Position numbers and translations under genes: made by a program. The notes below the pieces were generated by a model, which did not search any database, had not been told where the DNA came from, and saw only the letters and a program-made list of their open reading frames with translations. Shown here piece after piece: positions 1 through 7,119 of a DNA stretch of 35,141 bases. Position 1 is the stretch's first letter, and each line of letters begins with the position of its first letter. Source of the DNA: a virus; the IMG/VR virus record IMGVR_UViG_3300029913_000067, positions 1 to 35,141 of that record, one strand, 5' to 3'.

Positions 1-210
1 GCAGTGCCGCTATAGCCCGCTGTGGCAGTGCCGCTATAGCCCGCTGTGGCAGTGCCGCTATAGCCCGCTGTGGCAGTGCCTCTATGGCCCGCTGTGGCAG
101 TGCCGCTATAGCCCGCTGTGGCAGTGCCGTAGTCGCCCGCTGTGGCAGTGCCGCTATAGCCCGCTGTGGCAGTGCCGCTATAGCCCGCTGTGGCAGTGCC
201 GCTATGGCCA
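1..210 (-). repeat. 24-bp in-frame tandem repeat
   Basis: Nine consecutive 24-bp units start at 1, 25, 49, 73, 97, 121, 145, 169 and 193; the last is partly degenerate. Most units are identical, encoding GYSGTATA on the minus strand. Units at 73 and 121 differ only in the two codons giving residues 2-3 (HR and DY), and the unit nearest the unique region encodes HS. Changes are therefore concentrated at two positions of each octapeptide. The array continues past the left edge and its full copy number cannot be seen. Confidence 0.9.
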
Positions 211-611
211 GTTAATGCATTTTCAGTATCTCCGACAATTACAGTTGCGCCAATTACAGCGACTTTTGCGCATTGAGGCTCATTAGCGATAAGGAAGTCG
301 GTTGCTGATTTTTTATCGCCGATAAATCGAACCACGCCGCGTTCAAATTTGCATTTTCCGTCCAACATCACAATATTTTCGGTAATGACTTCAACGACGA
401 GCCATTTTGCGGTTTCATCCAAATACTCACTACATGAATGATCACCTTGACCATATAACCAGCCATGTAGACCATTTCCACATTCGGCATTCGGTTTCCA
501 ATCTGGTGCAGTTGCTACCTCACCAACTGATGGCCATTTGAAACCGTTTTTAGATGTCATGTCAGCGCGGCATGTGCGCAGAATGAGACTTGTTTTAACT
601 TGGGTTGTCAT
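1..611 (-). CDS. DUF7666-like protein with GYSGTATA octapeptide repeats (3' end outside window)
   Basis: The gene starts at the ATG at 611-609, with a GGAG Shine-Dalgarno about 10 bases upstream, and stays open to the left edge, so its C-terminus is missing. About 128 non-repetitive residues come first, with motifs such as LRTCRADM, GFKWP, CGNGLHGWLYGQGD and KWLVVEV; I associate these with the phage-borne DUF7666 family, whose function I do not know. They are followed by at least nine copies of an 8-residue repeat, G-x-x-G-T-A-T-A. The repeat recalls the TxT-bearing repeats of bacterial ice-nucleation proteins and of beta-solenoids, so a repetitive solenoid is a reasonable guess. The gene has its own promoter just beyond the primase stop codon. 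The family call is fairly good, the function unknown. Confidence 0.72.
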   Translation of the reverse strand, partial: MTTQVKTSLILRTCRADMTSKNGFKWPSVGEVATAPDWKPNAECGNGLHGWLYGQGDHSCSEYLDETAKWLVVEVITENIVMLDGKCKFERGVVRFIGDKKSATDFLIANEPQCAKVAVIGATVIVGDTENALTGHSGTATAGYSGTATAGYSGTATAGDYGTATAGYSGTATAGHRGTATAGYSGTATAGYSGTATAGYSGT

Positions 612-646
612 TTTATTTAATCTCCGGTCGGTTTGTTGATGTACGC

Positions 647-675
647 AGATTAAATAAAGTTGACGGAGCCGTCAA
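647..675 (-). promoter_or_regulatory. Promoter of the octapeptide-repeat gene
   Basis: On the minus strand TTGACG (675-670) is followed after 17 bases by TAATCT (652-647), giving a short leader to the ATG at 611. The layout and the ATTTAATCTG block around the -10 match the plus-strand promoter at 5559-5587 almost base for base. The -35 lies inside a palindrome (660-675). The assignment rests on pattern and repetition, not on mapping. Confidence 0.6.
660..675. promoter_or_regulatory. Operator-like palindrome, copy 1
   Basis: TTGACGGAGCCGTCAA is a 16-bp palindrome with a 2-base centre, extended to 18 bp by G659/C676. It covers the -35 of the leftward promoter and also the stop codon of the primase gene (672-674). 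It is one of four TTGAC-N6-GTCAA sites in the window. Confidence 0.6.
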
Positions 676-3053
676 CATTTAAATTGTAACAATTGAGATA
701 TTTGCGAATCAGTGTATGCGCGCGCAACATCGGCGGCGTTGGTAAGATGGTAGTGAGGAGATAATTTTGTGACGTAAAGTCGAGGTTTGCCGTTGTCTGG
801 CAACACAATGTTATTGACACGCCCTTGCGGTAATGCCGGATGCCAGTCATAACCTAGGCGTTGCAGAATGGTGCGGCGCTGATTGAGCGCAATTTTGTTG
901 TTTGTGTGGCGACGGTCAATCAATCTGTCCAGAGCAATCGACGAAATAAAACCACCGCAGAAGCCCTCCTGCCCCTGCGCGACGGCTTCCAATATTTCTT
1001 GATCGATCAATCCTTGCGACTCGCTAATAGCCTCATCAGTGCTGCTTGTGATCGGTGCAACCTGGCATGCGCTGGCGGGGTTAAATTCTGGCAGTATAGG
1101 GAACGTGTGCAGTAATTCAGACACGATGGCGTAACCATCTTCATTTTTTAACCAGTTGTATAAACCCGTGACGTATTCTGCCGTAATTCCGTCGCGCACC
1201 AGATCACCCTTCGATTGCTGAGCCGTAAATAATGGTGCAGCTCTTCGGTCATTCTGTGTTTTGGGAATACCGTTTTTACTGTTCCCATTTAGGATGTAAT
1301 TGCAGCATACGTACCTGGTTGCAGCGTCCACACCTTTGGGCTCAATTGACTGCTTTTCCCCGGTAATCATTGGCTTCAACAATTCCCACACTGATTTATT
1401 TGACTCACTGATGCAAATATCTTCAACGGCAATAAATATCTTATTCAACTGCCACATATTGAAATTTTTATGTATCTGGTCGGCCTTGGGCCAGTGTGAA
1501 TATTTATCGCCTACAGCATAATCCACACATCGACTAAATAGGGATTTACCATTACCTTCCACACCCTGAATAAATGGGCACCATTGAAATTTAATACCTT
1601 TGTATTGGACGACTGCAGACATGTAAGATAGTAAAATTAGCGCATCGCGTTCAACCGGCAATAATTTATGTAAATGATTTAAAAATGGCGCAGGGTCGCC
1701 GACCCGTCTCGGCATGTTGATCGGCACGTAAGAGTTAACTCGCGTCATGCCGCCAGTATTAACGATCATCCCCGGTTTTAAATCTGGTCTAAATGTGGAT
1801 GTATCCACCTTTGGTGCTCGGTAGAGTTGAGACTGCGTAAACGCTTCGAATGCATCCCTGCTTGATCGACGGTTCTCCACATCCATCTGAAACATAAACC
1901 CGCCGTAGGCAACGCGGAATTGATCTGGCTTTAACAGGTTTCCAGACGGTACCATGATGCGGTGCATGTCTTGAACGTATACGCATCCCTTAAACGTATT
2001 AATTTGCTCCTGTGCACCCAGATAGACATTCCCCTCAACCATTTTTGGCACGGGGGTCTCAATGTTGCCAGACTCGACCTGCTGAACTGGTTCCGGGTGT
2101 TTGTCAGTCAATACATCATGCGACAATCGGACGACTGCTAAAATGGTGCGCGGTAAATAATCCTCGCGCTCCCATTTCTGCCGGTAAAGTTGCGACTGCA
2201 TCATAATGCGCCGGATACGTTCGCAATTTTTACCGGTCCAAAATGACAGGTGCATGGCAAGCGCGCTATCAGCTTCACTATGCCCATACGGTTCGGTTGG
2301 ATGTGGAAAACACCGACCAAGTGCGGCAATGTCGGCATTCCACAGATCGGCAAAACTGGCTTTGTTACCGAACGCAGACGATGCTGATTGAGATCGTAAG
2401 GCACGTTGAATCAACAACTCATCATCTTCCGGCCCACGCCATTCTTCGCACGGCTCGGCTGTCCAGCCAGCGTCAGATTCGTTCGGATCGCGCATTAAAT
2501 GTCGCTTGACTAACTCAGCCAGACTATCACTATAGTTGCAACCATCGACTGAACCAACAGCGCCAACGCCAGTCAGTGCAACAAATCTTTTTTTAGTAAA
2601 CAAATCAAACAATTTATTGGTTTTATCTTTAATGCGCCGGTCGTCCGTTACCCGACCCATGCCGAAAAAATGCAAACCTCGGCCAGAGTGGCTAATCTCT
2701 ACGGCGCATCCTGGGAATAATGCCGCCAATTCCATCACGATTGGCGTATAGCCTGAGTCAGTAATGCATTCGTCCACGTCAATAAACCAAAACGGGTCTT
2801 GTTCGGTAAATACAAAGCCGACCCCATGATCCGGCCCAAATAATGTGGCGATACGAATGGCATCCTGAGCATTAATCCAAATCGACGGATCGTGCGCGTC
2901 AGTGCGGTACCCGTGCGTAGGATGAATAGGAAATTTATGCGTCTTGCCCGGGCGTGTTTCGTCCGGCACATATTGGCAGACGATAAACTGCTTAAAGTAG
3001 ACAAAGCCGCGTAGTGCGCCCGAAGCGCCTAACGCCTGAACTAAATTGTGCAT
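672..3053 (-). CDS. Primase/SF3 helicase (D5-like replication protein)
   Basis: This 793-residue protein would prime and unwind phage DNA. The N-terminal part looks like an archaeo-eukaryotic primase-polymerase domain: IDVDE (D92, D94) supplies the metal-binding acidic pair and SGRGLHFF (123-130) the conserved histidine (H128). A linker region follows, then an SF3 helicase domain with Walker A GVEGNGKS (497-504), a Walker B-like segment IFIAVED ending near 545, and a later asparagine-containing motif, LNGNSKNG. Phage replicative primase-helicases commonly have this arrangement. The ATG lies 2 bases after the stop of the HTH gene and has no clear Shine-Dalgarno, so translation is probably coupled. 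It is the last gene of the leftward replication operon. Confidence 0.88.
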   Translation of the reverse strand: MHNLVQALGASGALRGFVYFKQFIVCQYVPDETRPGKTHKFPIHPTHGYRTDAHDPSIWINAQDAIRIATLFGPDHGVGFVFTEQDPFWFIDVDECITDSGYTPIVMELAALFPGCAVEISHSGRGLHFFGMGRVTDDRRIKDKTNKLFDLFTKKRFVALTGVGAVGSVDGCNYSDSLAELVKRHLMRDPNESDAGWTAEPCEEWRGPEDDELLIQRALRSQSASSAFGNKASFADLWNADIAALGRCFPHPTEPYGHSEADSALAMHLSFWTGKNCERIRRIMMQSQLYRQKWEREDYLPRTILAVVRLSHDVLTDKHPEPVQQVESGNIETPVPKMVEGNVYLGAQEQINTFKGCVYVQDMHRIMVPSGNLLKPDQFRVAYGGFMFQMDVENRRSSRDAFEAFTQSQLYRAPKVDTSTFRPDLKPGMIVNTGGMTRVNSYVPINMPRRVGDPAPFLNHLHKLLPVERDALILLSYMSAVVQYKGIKFQWCPFIQGVEGNGKSLFSRCVDYAVGDKYSHWPKADQIHKNFNMWQLNKIFIAVEDICISESNKSVWELLKPMITGEKQSIEPKGVDAATRYVCCNYILNGNSKNGIPKTQNDRRAAPLFTAQQSKGDLVRDGITAEYVTGLYNWLKNEDGYAIVSELLHTFPILPEFNPASACQVAPITSSTDEAISESQGLIDQEILEAVAQGQEGFCGGFISSIALDRLIDRRHTNNKIALNQRRTILQRLGYDWHPALPQGRVNNIVLPDNGKPRLYVTKLSPHYHLTNAADVARAYTDSQISQLLQFKC

Positions 3054-3055
3054 TT

Positions 3056-3346
3056 TTATAATTGCGCGATGGCGCGCGCTTTAAGCGAGTCTGGAATCTT
3101 TTTAACTAACGGGTTTTTTGTTGCCACAAGCTCGGCAATGACCGGCAATGTCTCGCTGCGGATCGCCGCTCGCGCAATCGTTCTTCGCATTTCGGTCATT
3201 GTCCCAAATCGATGATTGACGAGTGACGGGGTGATGCCGCACGCCTCGCTTATGTTGGCGCGGGTAAGATTTGCAAATCCGATTTTTACGGCCAGTGCCA
3301 GCGCCTTATCTACCATTTCGGATTTAATTTGTGTGTCGGTTTTCAT
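3056..3346 (-). CDS. Small TetR-like HTH DNA-binding protein
   Basis: This 96-residue protein has the TetR N-terminal pattern: a helix with KALALAVKIG, a helix-turn-helix at about residues 27-48 (LTRANISEACGITPSLVNHRFG shown in part: ISEACGI, SLVNHRFG), then a short helical tail. It lacks the large ligand-binding domain of typical TetR proteins, which are about 200 residues, so it is probably a DNA-binding-only version. It overlaps the nuclease gene by ATGA and precedes the primase gene by 2 bases. It is the only obvious sequence-specific DNA-binding protein in the window, which makes it the best candidate to bind the repeated TTGAC-N6-GTCAA palindromes. That link is inference. Confidence 0.7.
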   Translation of the reverse strand: MKTDTQIKSEMVDKALALAVKIGFANLTRANISEACGITPSLVNHRFGTMTEMRRTIARAAIRSETLPVIAELVATKNPLVKKIPDSLKARAIAQL

Positions 3347-3705
3347 AATTCCCCTGTACTAAATTTGGCGTAACCGCCCAGTTCATTAACAATATCGGCC
3401 CAATGTTGCTGTGCCTGTTCGCGTTCAGGATCATCGCCCGGTTTCCAGTCGCTACGTTTTACTTCAATGCTGACAAATTGCCCCATAACTTTGCCGACCA
3501 TATCCTGCGTGATTAATACCGGGCGGATACCGATCAAGTCTGCCGATTTAATGCGTTTATTCATTGCTGGCGAATCGTTGGCAAGTCCGAATCGTACCGG
3601 AACGCCGCGTTCGGTTTTAAAAACACCAACATTGTTGCGCCACAATATCCAGCCGGAATTTGCCGCTTGTAGTCGTATGCGTTGTTGGATAGGAGTTTCA
3701 TTCAT
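3343..3705 (-). CDS. VRR-NUC family nuclease
   Basis: This 120-residue protein matches the stand-alone phage VRR-NUC nucleases, a PD-(D/E)xK group thought to act on branched or recombination DNA intermediates. Visible features are RNNVGV near residue 23, then SADLIGI with D56, then FVSIEVKR with E81 and K83 (the E-x-K pair), and a C-terminal QQHWADIV helix with GGYAKF. I chose the ATG at 3705-3703, which has GGAG 11 bases upstream; the frame is open further up, but that part overlaps the helicase and does not look like the family. It starts just inside the helicase stop region and its own stop overlaps the HTH start (ATGA). Confidence 0.82.
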   Translation of the reverse strand: MNETPIQQRIRLQAANSGWILWRNNVGVFKTERGVPVRFGLANDSPAMNKRIKSADLIGIRPVLITQDMVGKVMGQFVSIEVKRSDWKPGDDPEREQAQQHWADIVNELGGYAKFSTGEL

Positions 3706-3709
3706 GATC

Positions 3710-5425
3710 TTATTGTCTCCGATTATTGACAATTCCGTCAACTGATAATTTTAATAAAATTCTTGCTTTAAGCTCTTCCGCATCTTTCGCATTCAATGCT
3801 TGTGCAGACAATACGTCAATATTAAACAAATGATAAAACCGACGTTGCGCTTCGTCAATTTGCCGACCTAGTGCTGTCTGATGGCCGCCCCATATCATCA
3901 TCGCTTGACGTAATTCAAATTGCGCTTGCTGTTTGGCATAGTGTTTATTTTGCAAAGATCGGACGATGATGTCGTTAAATCCACGCGGGGCTACCATCGG
4001 GTTGTCAATTTTTGCAATCTCACCGCGTAGCTGCGCCAGCATTGCCGGTGAGATTTCATTCATATCGCCATCAACCTCTGCCGGACTGTCACGGGATGCC
4101 GGGATGTGCTCGTAGCCGCAATGCGGACAAGTTTTATATGACTTCTCGTATGGTCTGCTACACTCCGCGCAATTACGCAAAGGTAAAATATCTTCGTCAA
4201 TTGTGGGCGCCCGTTTCTCACGTCGATCCAGTGTATAAATTCTGGGTTTGTCTGGCAAATTATGGCGCTTCCAATTACCGACGTGATCAATAATTAATGA
4301 GTTAGGCTTGCGCGACCCGGCAATGTACAACAGGCGCTCGGCGTCGGTAAATGTATGCCATGTGGAATTTAAGCGCGACTCAACCATGATGCGCAAGGCT
4401 CTTCCGAATTGTTGCGCGTAGAGACTGTATGACTCTGTTGGCCGCGCCATGATAACGACTTCAACTGCGGGCAAATCAAACCCTTCGCCAAACAGATCGA
4501 CGTTAACCAGCATCATAATTTCACGCTGCGCAAATCTACGCAGGATGCTCGCACGCACATCCGCTGGCGTATTACCCGTGACCACTTCGGCCCGGACGCC
4601 TGCGGCATTAAATCGTCTGCTAATATCCCCAGCCTGTTCGATATCGGCAGCAAAAGTGACACCCAACATATCCTTGGCAAATTTTAAATAGTCACGCACG
4701 ACATTGCCGATAACTTGCGAATTCTTTACCGCGTCGCGCATTTCAATTTGGTTAAAATCACCGTCCGCTGAGTGATGAACCTTGCTCATATCCAAGTCAT
4801 TGCGCGGGCAGATCAGTCGATAGTCGCACAAATAGCCCTGATTGATCAGATCGCGCATGCCGGGGCCGATAATCATTTCATCGACCAACCCGTCAGCATG
4901 AGCGCCTAATCCCATCCCATCTGCACGTATGGGCGTTGCTGTGGGCATCAGAGCGAAACAATCCCTATGAAATTTGGCAGCAGTCTTACCCCATTTGTTA
5001 TGTCGTAGGACGTGGTGACCCTCGTCAATTGCCCAAAATCGAGATTGGGTAAATATCGGATCGCTGGGTGACACTTTCGCCAATGTATCCACGCCAGCCA
5101 CCGCCCACTTGCTATGCGGATTAATATAATTATTATCTAATTCGCGTAGATGGATTTGCATAATAATTTTTTGCAACTTCTCTGGGCCGATAATGCGGTG
5201 ACGGATGCCGTTGCGTGCGATGGCAAGCGACATTTGTGCAGTCAATTCTGCGCGGTGCGCTATAAATGCGCCGGGTTCATTCAACGTAATGGCACAGTCG
5301 CTCACGACGACGGTCTTGCCGCCGCCCGTAGGTAGCACCGGCATCAATTTACGCTTGGCAGGGTCTTGCCACGCAATAAAAATGCGGTCTTTTAAAACCT
5401 GCTGGAAGTTGCGTAAGTGCGTCAT
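3710..5425 (-). CDS. SF2 DEAD/DEAH-type helicase with C-terminal zinc ribbon
   Basis: This 571-residue protein is an ATP-dependent helicase or translocase of superfamily 2. Motif I is PTGGGKT (32-38), motif II DEGH (134-137), and a second RecA-like domain contains the GxxxPADVR and FGRALR regions (motif VI). A CAEC...CPHC cluster near residue 430 is a probable zinc ribbon, as in RadD/YejH-like helicases. The start ATG overlaps the stop of a 37-residue membrane-protein ORF (ATGA). It is the first large gene of the leftward replication operon and presumably supplies helicase activity in replication or recombination. Confidence 0.87.
   Translation of the reverse strand: MTHLRNFQQVLKDRIFIAWQDPAKRKLMPVLPTGGGKTVVVSDCAITLNEPGAFIAHRAELTAQMSLAIARNGIRHRIIGPEKLQKIIMQIHLRELDNNYINPHSKWAVAGVDTLAKVSPSDPIFTQSRFWAIDEGHHVLRHNKWGKTAAKFHRDCFALMPTATPIRADGMGLGAHADGLVDEMIIGPGMRDLINQGYLCDYRLICPRNDLDMSKVHHSADGDFNQIEMRDAVKNSQVIGNVVRDYLKFAKDMLGVTFAADIEQAGDISRRFNAAGVRAEVVTGNTPADVRASILRRFAQREIMMLVNVDLFGEGFDLPAVEVVIMARPTESYSLYAQQFGRALRIMVESRLNSTWHTFTDAERLLYIAGSRKPNSLIIDHVGNWKRHNLPDKPRIYTLDRREKRAPTIDEDILPLRNCAECSRPYEKSYKTCPHCGYEHIPASRDSPAEVDGDMNEISPAMLAQLRGEIAKIDNPMVAPRGFNDIIVRSLQNKHYAKQQAQFELRQAMMIWGGHQTALGRQIDEAQRRFYHLFNIDVLSAQALNAKDAEELKARILLKLSVDGIVNNRRQ
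3726..3741. promoter_or_regulatory. Operator-like palindrome, copy 2 (inside the helicase 3' end)
   Basis: TTGACAATTCCGTCAA fits the TTGAC-N6-GTCAA pattern. It lies within the last codons of the helicase, about 20 bases before the nuclease start. Because it is coding sequence and has no good -10, it is the weakest of the four copies. Confidence 0.35.
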
Positions 5426-5535
5426 TTATTACGCAACTTGGAAAGTATATTTGCTAGTGCAATACTTATGATTTTTAGTATTACATATATCGGAATTATG
5501 CAAATTAGTAAGTAATAAGTGTCAATCGATGTCAT
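5422..5535 (-). CDS. 37-residue membrane protein leading the replication operon
   Basis: The ATG at 5535-5533 follows a strong GGGGG ribosome-binding site at 5-base spacing. The ORF ends in a TGA that overlaps the helicase ATG (ATGA). The product begins MTSIDTYYLL and is almost entirely hydrophobic through residue 30, ending in the basic SKLRNK, which fits one transmembrane helix with a positive inner tail. Strong RBS plus coupling to the helicase suggests it is truly translated, either as a function or as a leader that sets helicase translation. No family is recognised. Confidence 0.6.
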   Translation of the reverse strand: MTSIDTYYLLICIIPIYVILKIISIALANILSKLRNK

Positions 5536-5558
5536 TACATCCCCCTTAAAAATAATTG

Positions 5559-5574
5559 TTGACAGAGCCGTCAA
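5559..5574. promoter_or_regulatory. Operator-like palindrome, copy 3, at the divergent early promoter region
   Basis: TTGACAGAGCCGTCAA differs from copy 1 at one base. It lies between the leftward replication operon (start 5535) and the rightward block (start 5622). Its left half is the -35 of the rightward promoter; its right half, read on the other strand, is TTGACG and could serve a leftward promoter with a weak TTTTAA -10. An additional half-site, TGTCAAC, is at 5596-5602. Confidence 0.6.
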
Positions 5575-5587
5575 TGTAATTTAATCT
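5559..5587 (+). promoter_or_regulatory. Rightward promoter of the SA-repeat gene
   Basis: The -35 TTGACA (5559-5564), a 17-base spacer and TAATCT (5582-5587) place a transcript start roughly 25-30 bases before the ATG at 5622. The ATTTAATCTG context is the same as at the minus-strand promoter near 650. Confidence 0.62.
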
Positions 5588-5621
5588 GAGGTCGTTGTCA
5601 ACATAAACCGGAGAATTTTAA

Positions 5622-6353
5622 ATGCAAGCATTTCACAACAAACCCGAAGTAAAACAATTTTACGTTGATCGTTTAACAGAACATCATCGACTTGATCAAA
5701 TAATTCAAGGAACCGGATTTGATGGTTCGCGAGGCTGCAACGTTGGTTGTATTTTGCATGCGTATCAACATGATCGTTATCCAATAGAACTCGGTTTACC
5801 TGAATGGTATGCACAGTTATGCGACACAATTTTCGAAGGTCTGCCAAAAGAAAATGCGCCAGCATTCGCTATGTCAACTTTGAGCGCGATTAAAATTGGT
5901 GTTGATATTGAGCATGTTCGGTGGCAATTGGCAATCGAACGCCATCAAATTGATTTACTTCGATTAAAAGATAATTCGGAACCGTATGCTCGCGAATGTG
6001 AAATTGCGATTCAAAAGGTTATTGATTATTGTTTTGATGAATTGAATCATGTATTTAAAGACAATGAGTCGGCGGAGTCGGCGGCGAGGTCGGCGGTGCA
6101 TTCGGCGGCGAGGTCGGCGGTGCAGTCGGCGGCGAGGTCGGCGGTGCAGTCGGCGGCGAGGTCGGCGAGGTCGGCGGCGAGGTCGGCGAGGTCGGCGGTG
6201 CAGTCGGCAGCGTGGTCGGCAGCGTGGTCGGCGGCGGAGTCGGCGGTGCAGTCGGCGGCGAGGTCGGCGGAGTCGGCGGCGAGGTCGGCGGTGCGTAACC
6301 ATTTTATTTGGGAAGCCGAAACTTTGATTCGATTACTCACTGAGATTAACTAA
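5622..6353 (+). CDS. Phage protein with C-terminal SA-rich helical repeats
   Basis: This 243-residue protein has a non-repetitive N-terminal part (about 1-148) containing GCNVGCILHAYQHD and LGLPEWYAQLCD, and a C-terminal low-complexity region (about 149-224) built from 3-4 residue units such as SAAR, SAVQ and SAAW. It ends in NHFIWEAETLIRLL. Proteins of this two-part design are widespread in phages; their function is not known to me. The ATG follows a GGAG ribosome-binding site and a strong promoter. All other frames across the repeat are also open, which is a by-product of the GC-rich repeat. Confidence 0.75.
   Translation: MQAFHNKPEVKQFYVDRLTEHHRLDQIIQGTGFDGSRGCNVGCILHAYQHDRYPIELGLPEWYAQLCDTIFEGLPKENAPAFAMSTLSAIKIGVDIEHVRWQLAIERHQIDLLRLKDNSEPYARECEIAIQKVIDYCFDELNHVFKDNESAESAARSAVHSAARSAVQSAARSAVQSAARSARSAARSARSAVQSAAWSAAWSAAESAVQSAARSAESAARSAVRNHFIWEAETLIRLLTEIN
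6067..6295 (+). repeat. Degenerate 12/9-bp tandem repeats (SA-repeat coding)
   Basis: Variations of tcggcggcgagg and tcggcggtgcag are strung together, with occasional 9-base units, so the array keeps frame. It is far richer in G+C than its surroundings. Such an array should be prone to copy-number change by slippage. Confidence 0.85.
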
Positions 6354-6389
6354 TTATGCCCACACTTAAAGAACATAAGGTTGGGTCTG

Positions 6390-6410
6390 GCATGAGCATA
6401 CCGATCGTGT
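6390..6410 (+). repeat. 21-bp repeat, copy A (start region of the next gene)
   Basis: gcatgagcataccgatcgtgt here matches 20 of 21 bases at 6638-6658. Both copies begin with an ATG coding MSIPI, but only this one opens a long reading frame. Confidence 0.8.
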
Positions 6411-6643
6411 TAACAAAATGGTTTTTAAGTACGAAAATGCCTTCGCGAATTGGTGTTTATGAAATTGCCCGACAAGTTGGCGCATGCGGCCCTTGGTTAC
6501 TAAACTTTTCATATTGGGATGGCGAATTTTGGTATTGGGGAGATATTCATCCAAATTTAGCAATTTTGCATATGGAAAAGTCGTTCGTTTTATATGATGA
6601 CGACGGCTTAATTAAATCATTTCAATGGCGGGGGCTAGCATGA
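6392..6643 (+). CDS. Small phage protein of unknown function
   Basis: The ORF gives 83 residues from the ATG at 6392. An upstream in-frame ATG at 6356 would add 12. I prefer 6392 because similar phage proteins begin a few residues before a WF...P.R.GVYE motif, here WFLSTKMPSRIGVYE; neither start has a convincing Shine-Dalgarno. Aromatic-rich segments (YWDGEFWYWGD) and the ending FQWRGLA are typical of this small, uncharacterised family. Nothing indicates an enzyme or membrane protein. Confidence 0.6.
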   Translation: MSIPIVLTKWFLSTKMPSRIGVYEIARQVGACGPWLLNFSYWDGEFWYWGDIHPNLAILHMEKSFVLYDDDGLIKSFQWRGLA

Positions 6644-6658
6644 GCATACCGATCATGT
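6638..6658 (+). repeat. 21-bp repeat, copy B (abortive MSIPI start)
   Basis: This second copy of the 6390-6410 sequence overlaps the 3' end of the preceding ORF. Its ATG (6640-6642) opens only an 8-codon frame, MSIPIMST, before TAA. It looks like a duplicated translation-start region or the scar of a gene duplication or deletion. Confidence 0.7.
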
Positions 6659-6685
6659 CAACATAAATAGGAAAAAATAAAATGA

Positions 6686-6715
6686 ATGCAAAGAAATGCA
6701 AAGAAATGCAAAGAA
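6686..6715 (+). repeat. 10-bp tandem repeat with a start codon in every unit
   Basis: atgcaaagaa occurs three times in a row. Since 10 is not a multiple of three, each unit's ATG is in a different frame, and gain or loss of one unit would move the downstream frame relative to any upstream start. Confidence 0.85.
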
Positions 6716-6877
6716 ATACGTCAAAAACTTCGCAGGGCTGGGATTGATGTGAAAGAAATAAAATTAGTTCACAAAGCCTCGCAATTTTACGAATATTTTA
6801 CAGGAGATCGCAAACTTTATATAAGTTGCGGGCGTTATGCGTATCGATCAATGAAACGTAATGCGAGGTTGGTATGA
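6686..6877 (+). CDS. Small basic protein of unknown function
   Basis: The ORF codes for 63 residues, rich in Lys and Arg, with RQKLRRAGIDVKEIKLVHKASQ as its most gene-like stretch (shown in part: RAGIDVKEIK). The start lies in a 10-bp tandem repeat that provides ATGs at 6682, 6686, 6696 and 6706; only the frame of 6686 continues beyond about 22 codons. The A-rich sequence upstream includes a weak AGGAAA site. The TGA overlaps the next ATG, which supports this frame. No family is recognised. Confidence 0.55.
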   Translation: MQRNAKKCKEIRQKLRRAGIDVKEIKLVHKASQFYEYFTGDRKLYISCGRYAYRSMKRNARLV

Positions 6878-7119
6878 GAACGTTATCGCAAATTAATGAA
6901 TTTCGAATGCGCTTGGGTCATCCCCCGTCAATAAAGCGAACTGGAGTTAAGTCACTTCAAGAACGTAACGCAATCCGCATCCGTGCAGCACAGCATAAAT
7001 TAGGTTTTAATTGGCAGGCACATCCATTTTACAGCGCTTTGCACAATCCGCATCATCCGATTATTCCAGGCAGTCACACGGCAATTTTGACCAACTTGGC
7101 AAAATTTTTAAAAATATGA
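6874..7119 (+). CDS. Small hypothetical phage protein
   Basis: The ORF gives 81 residues beginning MRTLSQINEFRMRLG. Its ATG overlaps the previous stop and its stop overlaps the next ATG (ATGA both sides), the pattern of a coupled operon. The sequence is His- and basic-rich (FYSALHNPHHPIIPG) with no membrane segment or recognised motif. Confidence 0.6.
   Translation: MRTLSQINEFRMRLGHPPSIKRTGVKSLQERNAIRIRAAQHKLGFNWQAHPFYSALHNPHHPIIPGSHTAILTNLAKFLKI

Noticed and set aside
1-210. CRISPR-like array of 24-bp repeats
   Set aside because: Units abut without spacers, are in frame with a gene and encode a regular octapeptide.
5964-6340. Long Arg- or Ala/Asp-rich ORFs on both strands across the SA-repeat region
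   Set aside because: They are frame shadows of a GC-rich repeat; only the 5622-6353 frame has a leader, a promoter and a non-repetitive domain.
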